This document shows positions 47,741 to 56,505 of a stretch of 64,000 nt of DNA, one piece after another. How positions within the stretch are numbered: position 1 is the stretch's first letter; every line of letters starts with the position of its first letter. The DNA is from Sphaerisporangium album (GTDB lineage: Bacteria > Actinomycetota > Actinomycetes > Streptosporangiales > Streptosporangiaceae). The translations under genes were made by a program, and so were the position numbers. The stretch lies in contig NZ_QOIL01000001.1 in the NCBI RefSeq assembly GCF_003323745.1, positions 62,001 through 126,000 of the forward strand, given 5' to 3'. The notes beneath the pieces were generated by a model. It worked only from the letters and a program-made list of their open reading frames with translations. It was not told where the DNA came from and did not search any database.

Positions 47741-49146
47741 GCCTGGTCAAGCTGGTCGCCCCGGTCGCCGCCGAGGAGCTCGGCCGCGTCCACTTCATCG
47801 GCATCGGCGGGGCGGGCATGTCGGGCATCGCCCGCATCCTGCTCAAGCGGGGCGTGAAGGTCTCCGGCAGCGACGCGCGCAGCTCCGCGATGGTCACCGA
47901 GCTGCGCGACCTCGGCGCCATCGTCCACGTCGGCCACGCCGCGTCCCACATCAAGAACATCGACACCGTCGTGGTGTCCACCGCGATCCGCGACTCCAAT
48001 CCCGAGCTCGGCGAGGCGCTGCGCCAGGGGCTGCGCGTGATCCCGAGGGCGGCCGCGCTGGCGGCGGTGATGGTCGGGCGCACCGGCATCGCCGTCGCGG
48101 GCACCCACGGCAAGACCACCACCACCTCGATGCTCACGGTCGCCCTGCAGAAGTGCGGCCGCGACCCGTCGTACTGCGTGGGTGGCCAGCTCGTCACGAC
48201 CGGCCTCGGCGCCGACGAGGGCGCGGGCGACGTGTTCGTGGCCGAGGCCGACGAGAGCGACGGCTCGTTCCTGATGCTGGCTCCGGAGGTCGCCGTCGTG
48301 ACCAACGTCGAGCCCGACCACCTGGACAACTACGGCGACCCGCAGGCCGTGTACGACGGCTTCGCCCGCTTCGTCGAGCGCATCGGCTCCACGCTGGTGC
48401 TCTGCGCCGACGACCCGGGGGCGGCGGCGCTGGTGTCGCCGGCCCGTGCCCGGGGCCTGCGGGTGCGCACTTACGGCGAGTCCGAGGGCGCCGACCTGCG
48501 CGTCGAGGGCATCGTGCCCGACGGCTTCGGCGTCGCGTTCCGCGTCCAGGGCGAGCGCGAGGTCAGGCTGTCGGTGCCCGGCCGCCACAACGCCCTGAAC
48601 GCCACGGCCGCGCTGGCCGTGGCCGAGGAGCTCGGCGTTCCGTTCGACGAGTTCCGCGAGGGTCTCGCCGCGTTCACCGGGGCCAAGCGCCGCTTCGAGG
48701 CCAAGGGCGAGGCGGCCGGGGTCGCGGTCTTCGACAGCTACGCCCACCACCCGACCGAGCTCGCCGCCGACCTGCGCGCCGCGCGCGACGTCGTCGCGTC
48801 GTTCTCCGGCCCCTCCGGGCGGGTCATCGCGGTGTTCCAGCCGCACCTCTACTCGCGCACGCGCTTCTTCGCCGACGAGTTCGGCGCGGCGCTCGCGCTG
48901 GCCGACGAGGCCGTCGTCCTGGACGTCTACGGCGCCCGCGAGGATCCGGAGCCCGGGGTCTCCGGCGCGCTGGTGGCGGGCAAGGTGCCGCTGCCGGCCG
49001 AGCGGGTGGTCTACGCGCCGGACCGCGCCGCGGTGCCCGGGCTGGTCGCGGACCGGGCGCGCCCGGGCGACGTCGTGCTCACCATGGGCGCCGGTGACGT
49101 CACCGAGCTCGGCCCCCACATCGTCGCAGAGCTCGCCGCGCGGTGA
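47737..49146 (+). CDS. murC: UDP-N-acetylmuramate:L-alanine ligase
   Basis: MurC adds the first stem amino acid. The 469-residue protein has the N-terminal motif [17 protein letters not shown], the ATP motif [14 protein letters not shown] at about 120-133, the signature [10 protein letters not shown] and [13 protein letters not shown] in the C-terminal domain. The ATG at 47737 is coupled to murG and has GGGAGG upstream. The stop overlaps ftsQ (GTGA). Confidence 0.97.
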   Translation: MSLVKLVAPVAAEELGRVHFIGIGGAGMSGIARILLKRGVKVSGSDARSSAMVTELRDLGAIVHVGHAASHIKNIDTVVVSTAIRDSNPELGEALRQGLRVIPRAAALAAVMVGRTGIAVAGTHGKTTTTSMLTVALQKCGRDPSYCVGGQLVTTGLGADEGAGDVFVAEADESDGSFLMLAPEVAVVTNVEPDHLDNYGDPQAVYDGFARFVERIGSTLVLCADDPGAAALVSPARARGLRVRTYGESEGADLRVEGIVPDGFGVAFRVQGEREVRLSVPGRHNALNATAALAVAEELGVPFDEFREGLAAFTGAKRRFEAKGEAAGVAVFDSYAHHPTELAADLRAARDVVASFSGPSGRVIAVFQPHLYSRTRFFADEFGAALALADEAVVLDVYGAREDPEPGVSGALVAGKVPLPAERVVYAPDRAAVPGLVADRARPGDVVLTMGAGDVTELGPHIVAELAAR

Positions 49147-49814
49147 GCCGCCGGGCCTGGCGCACGGCCTTCGCCGTACTGCTCTCGTGCGGGGTGGTGG
49201 GGGCGGCGGCGTGGCTGGTGTTCTTCTCGCCCGTCCTCGGCGTTCGCCACATCGCGGTCTCCGGCAACGCCGTGGTCCCCGACGAGGAGGTCCGCCGGGC
49301 CGCCGCGGTGCCCGACCGCCTGCCGATGGCCACGGTCGACCTGGACGCGGTCCGGGGCAGGATCGCCGCGCTGCGCCGCGTCGAGTCGGTGAGCGTCGAG
49401 CGCAACTGGCCGGACACGCTGAAGGTCCGGGTGGTCGAGCGCAGGCCCGTGGCGGTCGTCCCCTCGGGCGGCGCGTCCGCGGTGGTCGACCGGCACGGCG
49501 TGGTGGTCGAGACCACGGCCTCCGCCCCGTTCGGGCTGCCCTCGCTGCACGTCGACCGCTTCGCCGTGGGGGACCCGGCCACGATGGCGGCGCTCAAGGT
49601 GGTCGCCGGGCTTCCGGGCGATCTGGCGCGCCTGGTGGGCACCGTCCGCGCGACATCCGCCGACGATGTCTCGCTCCGGTTGTCCGACGGCCGTACGATC
49701 ATGTGGGGTGGGGCCGAACGCACCCGGGACAAGGCACGCGTCGCGCTCACGCTGCTGCAACGCCCCGCCGACCGTTATGACGTGAGTTCTCCGGACGTCG
49801 TGACGGTGAAGTGA
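49143..49814 (+). CDS. ftsQ: Cell division protein FtsQ
   Basis: FtsQ is a bitopic scaffold of the divisome. The 223 residues comprise a very short cytoplasmic tail, one membrane helix (about 8-28), a POTRA domain (about 33-100, VLGVRHIAVSGNAVVPDEEV) and the FtsQ beta domain (RVVERRPVAVVPSGGASAVV). The short cytoplasmic part differs from the long tails of many actinobacterial FtsQ proteins. The GTG is coupled to murC. A hairpin follows the stop. Confidence 0.93.
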   Translation: MSRRAWRTAFAVLLSCGVVGAAAWLVFFSPVLGVRHIAVSGNAVVPDEEVRRAAAVPDRLPMATVDLDAVRGRIAALRRVESVSVERNWPDTLKVRVVERRPVAVVPSGGASAVVDRHGVVVETTASAPFGLPSLHVDRFAVGDPATMAALKVVAGLPGDLARLVGTVRATSADDVSLRLSDGRTIMWGGAERTRDKARVALTLLQRPADRYDVSSPDVVTVK

Positions 49815-49818
49815 GAGG

Positions 49819-49836
49819 TCCCGCCGCCGGGCGGGA
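49819..49836 (+). terminator. Hairpin directly behind ftsQ
   Basis: TCCCGCC and GGCGGGA pair perfectly (7 bp) around GCCG, starting 5 bases after the ftsQ stop. No U-tract follows. It may separate the mraZ-ftsQ transcript from ftsZ, which has promoter-like DNA of its own. Confidence 0.45.
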
Positions 49837-49942
49837 ACCGGCGGGAGCGAAAGGGACAGGCGGCAACACGCCGGGCGAGCTTGCGGCGCGGTGAGTTGAC
49901 CCTGGGGGATGGGCAACCCTACTGTCCGTATCATTCCTCAGG

Positions 49943-49980
49943 TTGACATAACTCTAAATCTCAACTTGAGGGTGAGAGTT
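49943..49980 (+). promoter_or_regulatory. ftsZ upstream control element: TTGACA and a two-shell dyad
   Basis: TTGACA (49943-49948) is a perfect -35 hexamer. Right behind it is a 31-base dyad: AACTCT (49950-49955), four bases, CTCAA (49960-49964), C, TTGAG (49966-49970), four bases, AGAGTT (49975-49980). Both shells are perfect inverted repeats about the same centre. The stretch is strikingly A/T-rich for this genome. It could be an operator or, if transcribed, a leader hairpin about 70 bases before ftsZ. Confidence 0.6.
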
Positions 49981-50049
49981 AAACAAGAAGGTCCGGCACC
50001 GATTCGGGCCTCACGTAATGCAAGTAAACGAGCGGAAAGGCCCCTCGTC

Positions 50050-51501
50050 GTGGCAGCACCGCAGAACTACCTCGCGGTCATCAAGGTCGTCGGCATCGGC
50101 GGCGGCGGAGTGAACGCCGTGAACCGGATGATCGAGGAGGGACTCAAGGGCGTCGAGTTCATCGCCATCAACACCGACGCCCAGGCGCTGCTGATGAGTG
50201 ACGCCGACGTCAAGCTGGACGTGGGGCGCGAGCTCACCCGCGGTCTCGGCGCGGGAGCCAATCCCGAGGTCGGCCGCAAGGCCGCCGAGGACCACCGCGA
50301 GGAGATCGAGGAGGTCCTCAAGGGGGCCGACATGGTCTTCGTCACGGCGGGCGAGGGCGGCGGCACCGGCACCGGCGGCGCGCCCGTGGTGGCGAACATC
50401 GCCCGCTCGCTCGGGGCGCTCACCATCGGCGTGGTCACCCGTCCCTTCAGCTTCGAGGGGCGGCGCAGGGCGATGCAGGCCGAGGCCGGCATCGAGACCC
50501 TGCGCGACGAGGTCGACACGCTGATCGTCATCCCGAACGACCGCCTGCTGTCGATCTCCGATCGCCAGGTCAGCGTGCTGGACGCGTTCAAGGCGGCCGA
50601 CCAGGTCCTGCTGTCCGGTGTCCAGGGCATCACCGACCTGATCACCACCCCGGGCCTGATCAACCTCGACTTCGCGGACGTGAAGTCCGTCATGTCCGGG
50701 GCCGGTTCGGCGCTCATGGGCATCGGCCACGCCCGCGGCGACGACCGATCGGTGGCCGCGGCCGAGATGGCCGTCTCCAGCCCCCTGCTGGAGGCCAGCA
50801 TCGACGGCGCGCACGGCGTGCTGCTCTCCATCGCCGGCGGGTCGGACCTCGGCCTGTTCGAGATCAACGAGGCGGCCCAGCTCGTGTCCAACGCCGCGGC
50901 GATCGACGCCAACATCATCTTCGGCACGGTGATCGACGACGCGCTCGGTGACGAGGTCCGCGTCACGGTGATCGCGGCCGGGTTCGACGAGCCCGCCCCC
51001 GAGAAGCCGGCGGCACAGCCCATGGCGCGCACTCAGGCGCCCTCGCGCCCGCCCGCGCCCGCGCAGCCCGCCCCGGCACCGGCCGGACGCGCCGCCACGC
51101 CGCCTGCGCCGGCGCAGCGGGCCGAGCAGCCGCGGGTCGAGCGTCCCGCGCCGGTCCGTCCCCTGCCGGCCGCGCACCCCGCGCCCGCGTCGCACGGTCA
51201 GCCCTCGGCGGCCACGCACTCGTCGCACCAGCAGCACCAGGCCGCCCCGGCGCCGGTCACGCCCGTGCCCGAGCCCGCTCCGGCCTCCGACCCCGCGCCC
51301 TCCCCGGTGACCCCGTTCGCGCGGGACGCCGCGGCGGATCCCGCGCCGCAGGCCGAGCACCAGGGCCCGGTGTCCATCCCGAGGCCGGCGCCCGAGCCGC
51401 CCACCCCCATCACCTCCCGCGTCTCCGAGCCCGCCCGGCGCCGTCCGGTGGTCTTCGAGGAGCAGGAAGAAGAACTGGACGTTCCCGACTTCCTGAAGTG
51501 A
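50050..51501 (+). CDS. ftsZ: Cell division GTPase FtsZ
   Basis: FtsZ polymerises into the Z ring. The 483-residue protein has the tubulin signature [13 protein letters not shown], the T7 loop region around [11 protein letters not shown], a linker of about 160 residues rich in Pro and Ala, and the C-terminal peptide DVPDFLK that binds SepF. The linker is longer than in Streptomyces FtsZ. The GTG at 50050 gives the family start [14 protein letters not shown] and has GAAAGG upstream. The frame stays open for 47 codons before it, but that part overlaps the promoter element and was rejected. Confidence 0.97.
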   Translation: MAAPQNYLAVIKVVGIGGGGVNAVNRMIEEGLKGVEFIAINTDAQALLMSDADVKLDVGRELTRGLGAGANPEVGRKAAEDHREEIEEVLKGADMVFVTAGEGGGTGTGGAPVVANIARSLGALTIGVVTRPFSFEGRRRAMQAEAGIETLRDEVDTLIVIPNDRLLSISDRQVSVLDAFKAADQVLLSGVQGITDLITTPGLINLDFADVKSVMSGAGSALMGIGHARGDDRSVAAAEMAVSSPLLEASIDGAHGVLLSIAGGSDLGLFEINEAAQLVSNAAAIDANIIFGTVIDDALGDEVRVTVIAAGFDEPAPEKPAAQPMARTQAPSRPPAPAQPAPAPAGRAATPPAPAQRAEQPRVERPAPVRPLPAAHPAPASHGQPSAATHSSHQQHQAAPAPVTPVPEPAPASDPAPSPVTPFARDAAADPAPQAEHQGPVSIPRPAPEPPTPITSRVSEPARRRPVVFEEQEEELDVPDFLK

Positions 51502-51668
51502 GCGGCGGCACGCGCCCGCCCCGTACGGGGGCGCCGGCGCGTGCCGGCCGCGCGGGCGGCGGGCCGCGGGCCGTCCGAGGGCGCCGGGGAGCGCCGCGCG
51601 CGCGGAGCCCGTACGCTGGTCCCGGCCACTCGCATGCTCCCGAAGACCGAAGTGACGCGGACCCCCAC

Positions 51669-52379
51669 GTGAACGACACCCTGAAGACGCGACGCGACGA
51701 GATCGCGGCGGGCCTCGCCGAGGTCGAGCGCCGGATCTCCGAGGCCTGCGAGGCCGCCGGTCGCGCGCGCCGCGAGGTCACGCTCGTGGCGGTCACCAAG
51801 ACCTATCCCGCCTCCGATGTGGGCATTCTCACCGAGCTCGGCGTCCGCGACGTCGCCGAGAACCGTGACCAGGAGGCCGCGCCCAAGGCGGCCGAATGCT
51901 CCGGGCTGCCGCTGACCTGGCACTTCGTCGGCCAGCTCCAGACCAACAAGGCCAGGTCCGTGGTCTCCTACGCCCACGTGATCCACTCGGTGGACCGGCT
52001 CCGCCTGGCCGAGGCGCTCTCCCGGGAGGCGGTCAAGGCCGGGCGTGAGGTGGTCTGCCTGGTCCAGGTCGCGCTCGACGACGACCCGGCCAGGGGCGGG
52101 GTCGCCCCGGCGGGCATACCGCCGCTGGCGGACGCGATCGCGGAGGCGCCGGGACTCGTCCTCGGCGGGGTCATGGCCGTCGCCCCGCTCGGCGCCGATC
52201 CCGGCCCCGCGTTCGCGCGGCTGCGGGAGCTCTCGTCCGCGCTGAGAGGCGACCATCCGGGCGCCACGGTCATTTCGGCGGGGATGAGCGCCGATCTGGC
52301 GGACGCGATCGCACACGGAGCGACACACGTGCGTGTCGGTACGGCGTTGCTCGGCCGCCGGAAGCCCTTCGTCAGGTAA
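51669..52379 (+). CDS. PLP homeostasis protein YggS/YlmE (PLPBP)
   Basis: This pyridoxal-phosphate-binding protein has 236 residues and a single alanine-racemase-like barrel. The PLP Lys44 is in VTLVAVTKTYP. WHFVGQLQTNKAR and ISAGMSADLADAI are family motifs. It keeps free PLP in balance. The GTG at 51669 was chosen over an upstream open stretch of low-complexity sequence. In Streptomyces a YlmD/PgeF gene lies between ftsZ and this gene; here it is missing. Confidence 0.94.
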   Translation: MNDTLKTRRDEIAAGLAEVERRISEACEAAGRARREVTLVAVTKTYPASDVGILTELGVRDVAENRDQEAAPKAAECSGLPLTWHFVGQLQTNKARSVVSYAHVIHSVDRLRLAEALSREAVKAGREVVCLVQVALDDDPARGGVAPAGIPPLADAIAEAPGLVLGGVMAVAPLGADPGPAFARLRELSSALRGDHPGATVISAGMSADLADAIAHGATHVRVGTALLGRRKPFVR

Positions 52380-52483
52380 TGTCCCCCCGAGTGGACCTTG
52401 ATGTCCATCTATCCGAGCAGAGGTCGACAGCGGTGCCTTAGGTTGCTGGGTACGGCGACCATGAGCAGGAGGACGACGTAGCG

Positions 52484-52993
52484 ATGGCCGGCGCGATGCG
52501 CAAGATGGCGGTCTACCTCGGTCTCGTGGAGGACGACCGCTACCCGGATTATGGTACTTACGCCGACGACGATGATTACCCTGACGATTACGTCGACCGG
52601 CGGCGGGGCGACGAGCGTGGGCTTGGAACGCCCCAAGACGGCCCGGAGGAAGTCGAGGCGGCCGTCCCGGCACCCAGGGCGGGGGCCGCGGTCGCCGAGC
52701 GGCGTACGACCGATCTGGCGCGGATCACCACTCTTCATCCGCGCACGTACAACGAGGCGCGCACGATCGGCGAGCACTTCCGCGAGGGCACTCCCGTCAT
52801 CATGAACTTGACCGAAATGGTCGACAGCGACGCGAAGCGGCTTGTTGATTTCGCGGCAGGTCTGGTCTTTGGCCTACATGGAAGCATTGAACGTGTTACC
52901 AACAAGGTGTTCCTGTTGTCCCCAGCCAATGTCGAGGTGACCGCCGAGGACAAGGCCCGAATCGCGGAACGCGGGTTCTTCAACCAGAGCTAG
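52484..52993 (+). CDS. sepF: Cell division protein SepF
   Basis: SepF tethers FtsZ to the membrane and is the main FtsZ anchor in actinobacteria. The 169-residue protein has the N-terminal amphipathic segment [14 protein letters not shown], an acidic Asp/Tyr-rich linker and the C-terminal DUF552 domain (about 78-165, [20 protein letters not shown], then [10 protein letters not shown]). The ATG at 52484 has AGGAGG 11 bases upstream. Its position two genes behind ftsZ is conserved. Confidence 0.96.
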   Translation: MAGAMRKMAVYLGLVEDDRYPDYGTYADDDDYPDDYVDRRRGDERGLGTPQDGPEEVEAAVPAPRAGAAVAERRTTDLARITTLHPRTYNEARTIGEHFREGTPVIMNLTEMVDSDAKRLVDFAAGLVFGLHGSIERVTNKVFLLSPANVEVTAEDKARIAERGFFNQS

Positions 52994-53102
52994 AGTTCCA
53001 CCATGAACAGTTCACGGCCGTACGCGGCCAGCACGACAGGCTTGGCCCATCGGGGCCGCCCCGACCGAGGCAGGCAGTGCGGAACGGAGGCAGGTCGCGA
53101 CC

Positions 53103-53387
53103 GTGGGAGTTGTTAAGGAGATCGTGGTCGCGGTCCTGTCGATCTATCTCGTGCTGCTGATCGGCAGAATGATCTTTGAGACGGTTCAGGCGTTCGCCCG
53201 TTCCTGGCACCCTCGCGGTGTGGTCCTGGTGCTCGCGGAGGCCACGTACACGGCCACCGATCCGCCTCTCAAGTTCCTCCGCCGTTTCATTCCGCCCCTC
53301 CGGTTGGGTACGGTGGCCTTTGACCTAAGCTTCACAGTGCTGTTCATTGTGGTCTTGGTCATGATCCAAATCGTGTCCGCGCTTTGA
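53103..53387 (+). CDS. YggT family membrane protein (YlmG)
   Basis: This is a 94-residue protein with two membrane helices (about 5-28 and 70-92). The loop between them carries the family motif ATYTATDPPLKFLRRFIPPL. YlmG/YggT proteins sit next to sepF and divIVA in many Gram-positive bacteria and affect cell shape or division; the mechanism is not settled. The GTG at 53103 has GGAGG about 11 bases upstream. Confidence 0.92.
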   Translation: MGVVKEIVVAVLSIYLVLLIGRMIFETVQAFARSWHPRGVVLVLAEATYTATDPPLKFLRRFIPPLRLGTVAFDLSFTVLFIVVLVMIQIVSAL

Positions 53388-53435
53388 TCGGGTACCGTCC
53401 TCCGGACAGACTCCGAGCGCGCCAAGGAGACCGAA

Positions 53436-54308
53436 ATGCCGCTGACGCCCGCTGATGTGCGGAACAAGCAGTTCAGTACGACCCGGCTCAGGCCCGGGTA
53501 CGACGAGGAGGAAGTCGACGCCTTCCTCGACGAGGTCGAGGCCGAGCTCGACCGCCTCATCGGGGAGAACGAGGAGCTTCGCGCGAAGCTGACCGAGTGC
53601 CTGCGGGGCAAGGTGCCGGGTGGCATGGGCATGAGCATGGCGCCGGCCCCCGTGGCGGAGCCCAAGCCCGAGATGATGATGCCGCCGCAGCCGGAGCCCA
53701 TGAAGCCGCCGGAGCCGATCAGGCCCGAGCCGGTGCCCGTCGGCATGGGGATGCCCCCCGCCGAGGACAACATGGACACCGCGGCCCGCGTGCTCGCCCT
53801 CGCGCAGCAGACCGCCGACCAGGCCATCGCCGACGCCCGCCGCGAGGCGGACGAGACCGTCACCCGCGCCCGCCGCGAGGCCGACGAGATCCTCGGCAAG
53901 GCCCGCCGCCAGGCCGAGCAGATCATCGGCGACGCGCGCGCCCGCGCCGAGACGCTGGAGCGCGACGCCCAGGAGCGCCACCGCCAGGCCATGGGCTCGC
54001 TGGTGCAGACCCGCGACGAGCTGGAGCGCAAGGTCGACGAGCTGCGCAGCTTCGAGCGTGAGTACCGCAGCAGGCTCAAGCTGTACCTGGAGAACCAGCT
54101 CGCCGAGCTCAACGTCTCGGCCGAGGGCAGCGGCGCGTTCCCCATCGTGGGCGCACAGGTGGGCGGCGCCCCCGCCATGTCCCACGCCGTCCCCCAGGGT
54201 GGTCAGCCGCAGATCCCCGGCGGCCAGAACAACCCGTTCGGTCCCGAGTCCGCACAGCACTCCGGCGCCTTCCAGGGCGTGGACGGCCCTCACAACGATC
54301 GCCGTTAA
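53436..54308 (+). CDS. divIVA: DivIVA/Wag31 polar growth protein
   Basis: DivIVA marks curved membrane at poles and recruits the wall elongation machinery in actinomycetes. The 290-residue protein has the membrane-binding N-domain (PLTPADVRNKQFSTTRLRPG, then YDEEEVDAFLDEVEAELDRL), a Met/Pro-rich linker (about 60-110) and a long coiled coil with heptad-like RREADE repeats (about 118-215). The ATG at 53436 has AAGGAG 6 bases upstream. Confidence 0.96.
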   Translation: MPLTPADVRNKQFSTTRLRPGYDEEEVDAFLDEVEAELDRLIGENEELRAKLTECLRGKVPGGMGMSMAPAPVAEPKPEMMMPPQPEPMKPPEPIRPEPVPVGMGMPPAEDNMDTAARVLALAQQTADQAIADARREADETVTRARREADEILGKARRQAEQIIGDARARAETLERDAQERHRQAMGSLVQTRDELERKVDELRSFEREYRSRLKLYLENQLAELNVSAEGSGAFPIVGAQVGGAPAMSHAVPQGGQPQIPGGQNNPFGPESAQHSGAFQGVDGPHNDRR

Positions 54309-54350
54309 AGTAACGGGTCAGCCTTCGCCGGCCCGTGACTGGGAGCACCT

Positions 54351-56255
54351 GTGATCTACCTCAGCGCCATTCTGGTCGTCCTCGCCTTCGGCCTCCTGGT
54401 CGCGGGCGTTGTGACCGGAACAGCGGTCCTGGTCATGTGGTCGATCGTGGTCAGCGTGCTGTCCGCGGTCTTCCTGATGATCGGGGCCCTGCTGCGACGC
54501 CATGAGCTCTTCCCCTCCGGTGGCGTGCCGGCGGCGACGCCGCCGATGTCCCCGGCCGGAGCCGGTGTCGCCGGTGGCCTGATGGCCCATCCCGGGGCGG
54601 TGGCCTCCCCCATGGCCCCGCCGCGAGGGGCCTCTTCGCCTGTCGTCCGCCCGATGGCGGCGCCGCACCTGACGCACCCGGCGGCCACGCACGTGGCCCA
54701 CCCGGGGTCAGCGTCGCCCTCGCCGCGGACGTTCCCCGCGACCGTGCCGGTGGGCGTCCCGGCAGTCGCGGGCGCGGGAGGCGGGCTCGCTCCCGACGCG
54801 ATCGTCCTGGTCGTCCCCGGACGCAAGCGGTTCCACCTGTCCGGCTGCCGCCAGCTCGCCGGGCGTGAGACCGAGGAACTCACCTACGAGGAGGCCCGCG
54901 AAGAGGGCTTCTCCGCCTGCACCACCTGCTTCCCCGAAGGCGCCAAAGCCTCCTCCGCCGAAACCGGCGCCCACCCGGCGCTCGGCCAGGCCCCCCGCAC
55001 CACCGGCCAGATCCCGCGCGCCACGCCCGGCCAGACCTCTCAACCGGCCCTCGAACAGGCCGCGGACCCTCTGCCCGGGCAATCCCTCGGCTCACCTTCG
55101 GACCAGGCGGCCCTCCCCGGCCTCGCCGCACGGCGGGCCCCCGGCGCCACGCCGGCCGCCACCACCCAGTCCAGATCCCCGGCCGAGCCGCGCTCCACGT
55201 CGCGCCCGGACAGGCCGCAGGCCGCGGGTGGCCCGTCGCGCGAGGACAGGCCGGGCACCGCGCCGAAGCCCGAGCCCGGTGGCTACCGCTCCGACGAGAC
55301 CCGGCCCGTGCCATCCCTGCCCGCCTCCGCCCTGCGCCCGGGCACCGGCAAGGACGCCGCCACGTCCGGCGGCCCCGGCGACCCGGCACCGGCCGACGAA
55401 GAGAAGACCGACGGGCCCGCGCGCAAGCCCACCGACGGGCCCGCGCGAAAGTCCGGGGAGCGCCCCGCCTCCACCCCGGAGCCGAAGAGCCTCGCGTCCG
55501 ACCCCAAGAGCGCCGCCTCCGCGTCCGAACCCAAGAGCGCCGCCTCCGCGTCCGAGCCGAGGAGCGCCGCCTCCGCGTCCGAACCCAAGAGCCCCGCCTC
55601 CTCGGCCGCGCCCAAGGCCGCCCAGCCCCTGATCTCCTTCAAGGCGCCGGAGGTACCGGAGGCGTCCACGCCGTTCCAGGCGTTCAAGCGCCCGGAGGGG
55701 TCCACCCCCACGTCACCCCGCCCCACGGGTGACTCCAGGCGTCCGTCCGACGCCCCCAAGGCTCCCGTAGGCGACGAAGCACCCAAGAAGCCCACGCGGG
55801 ACGACGAGGACGACGACCCGGTGGTCGTGGTCGCCGCCACCTCGACCCCCGCTCCCCGCAAGCCCGCCACTCCCGGCACCGGCGCGGAGACCGGCTCCGA
55901 CGCCAAGCCCACCGCCCCGGGCGCCGTCGGCGGCGAGACCAAGTCCGGAGCAAGGCCCGCTCCCCGCCCCGCCGCCGACGAGTCCAAGGAGGCCGCGGGG
56001 AAGACCGCCGGCAAGGAGACCACCGCTCACGCCGGCGACGCCGAGGATTCCGGTGATTCCGGTGAGGAGAAGGCCGGACCCTCCGGGGGTGAGGCCCGCT
56101 CCCGCACCGTCAAGGTCATCCCCGGCACCCGCCGCTACCACAGCTCCGCGTGCCCCCTGATCAAGGGCTCCGACCCGGACACCCTGGACACGCTGTCCCA
56201 GTCCGAAGCCGAAGCGAAGGGCCTCACCCACTGCGCGGTCTGCGAGAACAGCTGA
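54351..56255 (+). CDS. Two-helix membrane protein with duplicated HX3C/CX2C motifs
   Basis: I do not recognise a named function. The 634-residue product has two N-terminal membrane helices (about 2-25 and 27-48), a Pro/Ala-rich stretch and a first Cys/His module: His162, Cys166, Cys190, Cys193. A disordered region of about 380 residues follows, rich in Ala, Pro, Ser and Lys. A second module closes the protein: His597, Cys601, Cys628, Cys631. The modules align (VVPGRKRFHLSGC against VIPGTRRYHSSAC; EGFSACTTC against KGLTHCAVC) and look like zinc-binding knuckles. The GTG has GGGAG upstream. It is 42 bases behind divIVA and probably co-transcribed with it. Confidence 0.85.
   Translation: MIYLSAILVVLAFGLLVAGVVTGTAVLVMWSIVVSVLSAVFLMIGALLRRHELFPSGGVPAATPPMSPAGAGVAGGLMAHPGAVASPMAPPRGASSPVVRPMAAPHLTHPAATHVAHPGSASPSPRTFPATVPVGVPAVAGAGGGLAPDAIVLVVPGRKRFHLSGCRQLAGRETEELTYEEAREEGFSACTTCFPEGAKASSAETGAHPALGQAPRTTGQIPRATPGQTSQPALEQAADPLPGQSLGSPSDQAALPGLAARRAPGATPAATTQSRSPAEPRSTSRPDRPQAAGGPSREDRPGTAPKPEPGGYRSDETRPVPSLPASALRPGTGKDAATSGGPGDPAPADEEKTDGPARKPTDGPARKSGERPASTPEPKSLASDPKSAASASEPKSAASASEPRSAASASEPKSPASSAAPKAAQPLISFKAPEVPEASTPFQAFKRPEGSTPTSPRPTGDSRRPSDAPKAPVGDEAPKKPTRDDEDDDPVVVVAATSTPAPRKPATPGTGAETGSDAKPTAPGAVGGETKSGARPAPRPAADESKEAAGKTAGKETTAHAGDAEDSGDSGEEKAGPSGGEARSRTVKVIPGTRRYHSSACPLIKGSDPDTLDTLSQSEAEAKGLTHCAVCENS
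55494..55601 (+). repeat. Four 27-bp tandem repeats in the linker of the HX3C/CX2C protein
   Basis: Four units of 27 bases lie head to tail at 55494-55520, 55521-55547, 55548-55574 and 55575-55601. Each encodes a variant of ASEPKSAAS. Units two and four are nearly identical. The repeats lie in the disordered linker and are in frame, so copy number could vary without breaking the protein. Confidence 0.85.
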
Positions 56256-56505
56256 ACCCGACCTACGGCCCCAACGTGCACGGCTTCGTCGCCCTCCCGG
56301 CGACGGTCACCCGCCGTTGACTGCCCTGGCGGGATTCATCGGGGCAGGACGCCCCTGACGCCCGGGGAGGCGTCCGCGGTGAGAGTCACGGCCGGAGGTC
56401 TGGTCCAGGCGTCTGCGTAACGGGCGGCCGTTGATTGTCCGTTCTTGCCGTACGGGTCCGGGCGTCGGGGCGGGGGAGTGGCCGCCGGCGGCGGAGGATC
56501 GCAAC
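56256..56505. other. Gap before the secreted hydrolase gene
   Basis: This 250-base gap has no supported gene. It ends with GGAGG nine bases before the hydrolase start. A clear promoter was not identified. The change to secreted enzymes suggests a new transcription unit starts here. Confidence 0.4.

Noticed and set aside
49909-50049. 47-codon N-terminal extension of ftsZ
   Set aside because: It would translate the conserved promoter/dyad element. FtsZ starts at [14 protein letters not shown] in relatives, and GAAAGG lies before the GTG at 50050.
55494-55601. Possible CRISPR-like array
   Set aside because: The repeats are contiguous, in frame and without unique spacers, so they are coding tandem repeats.
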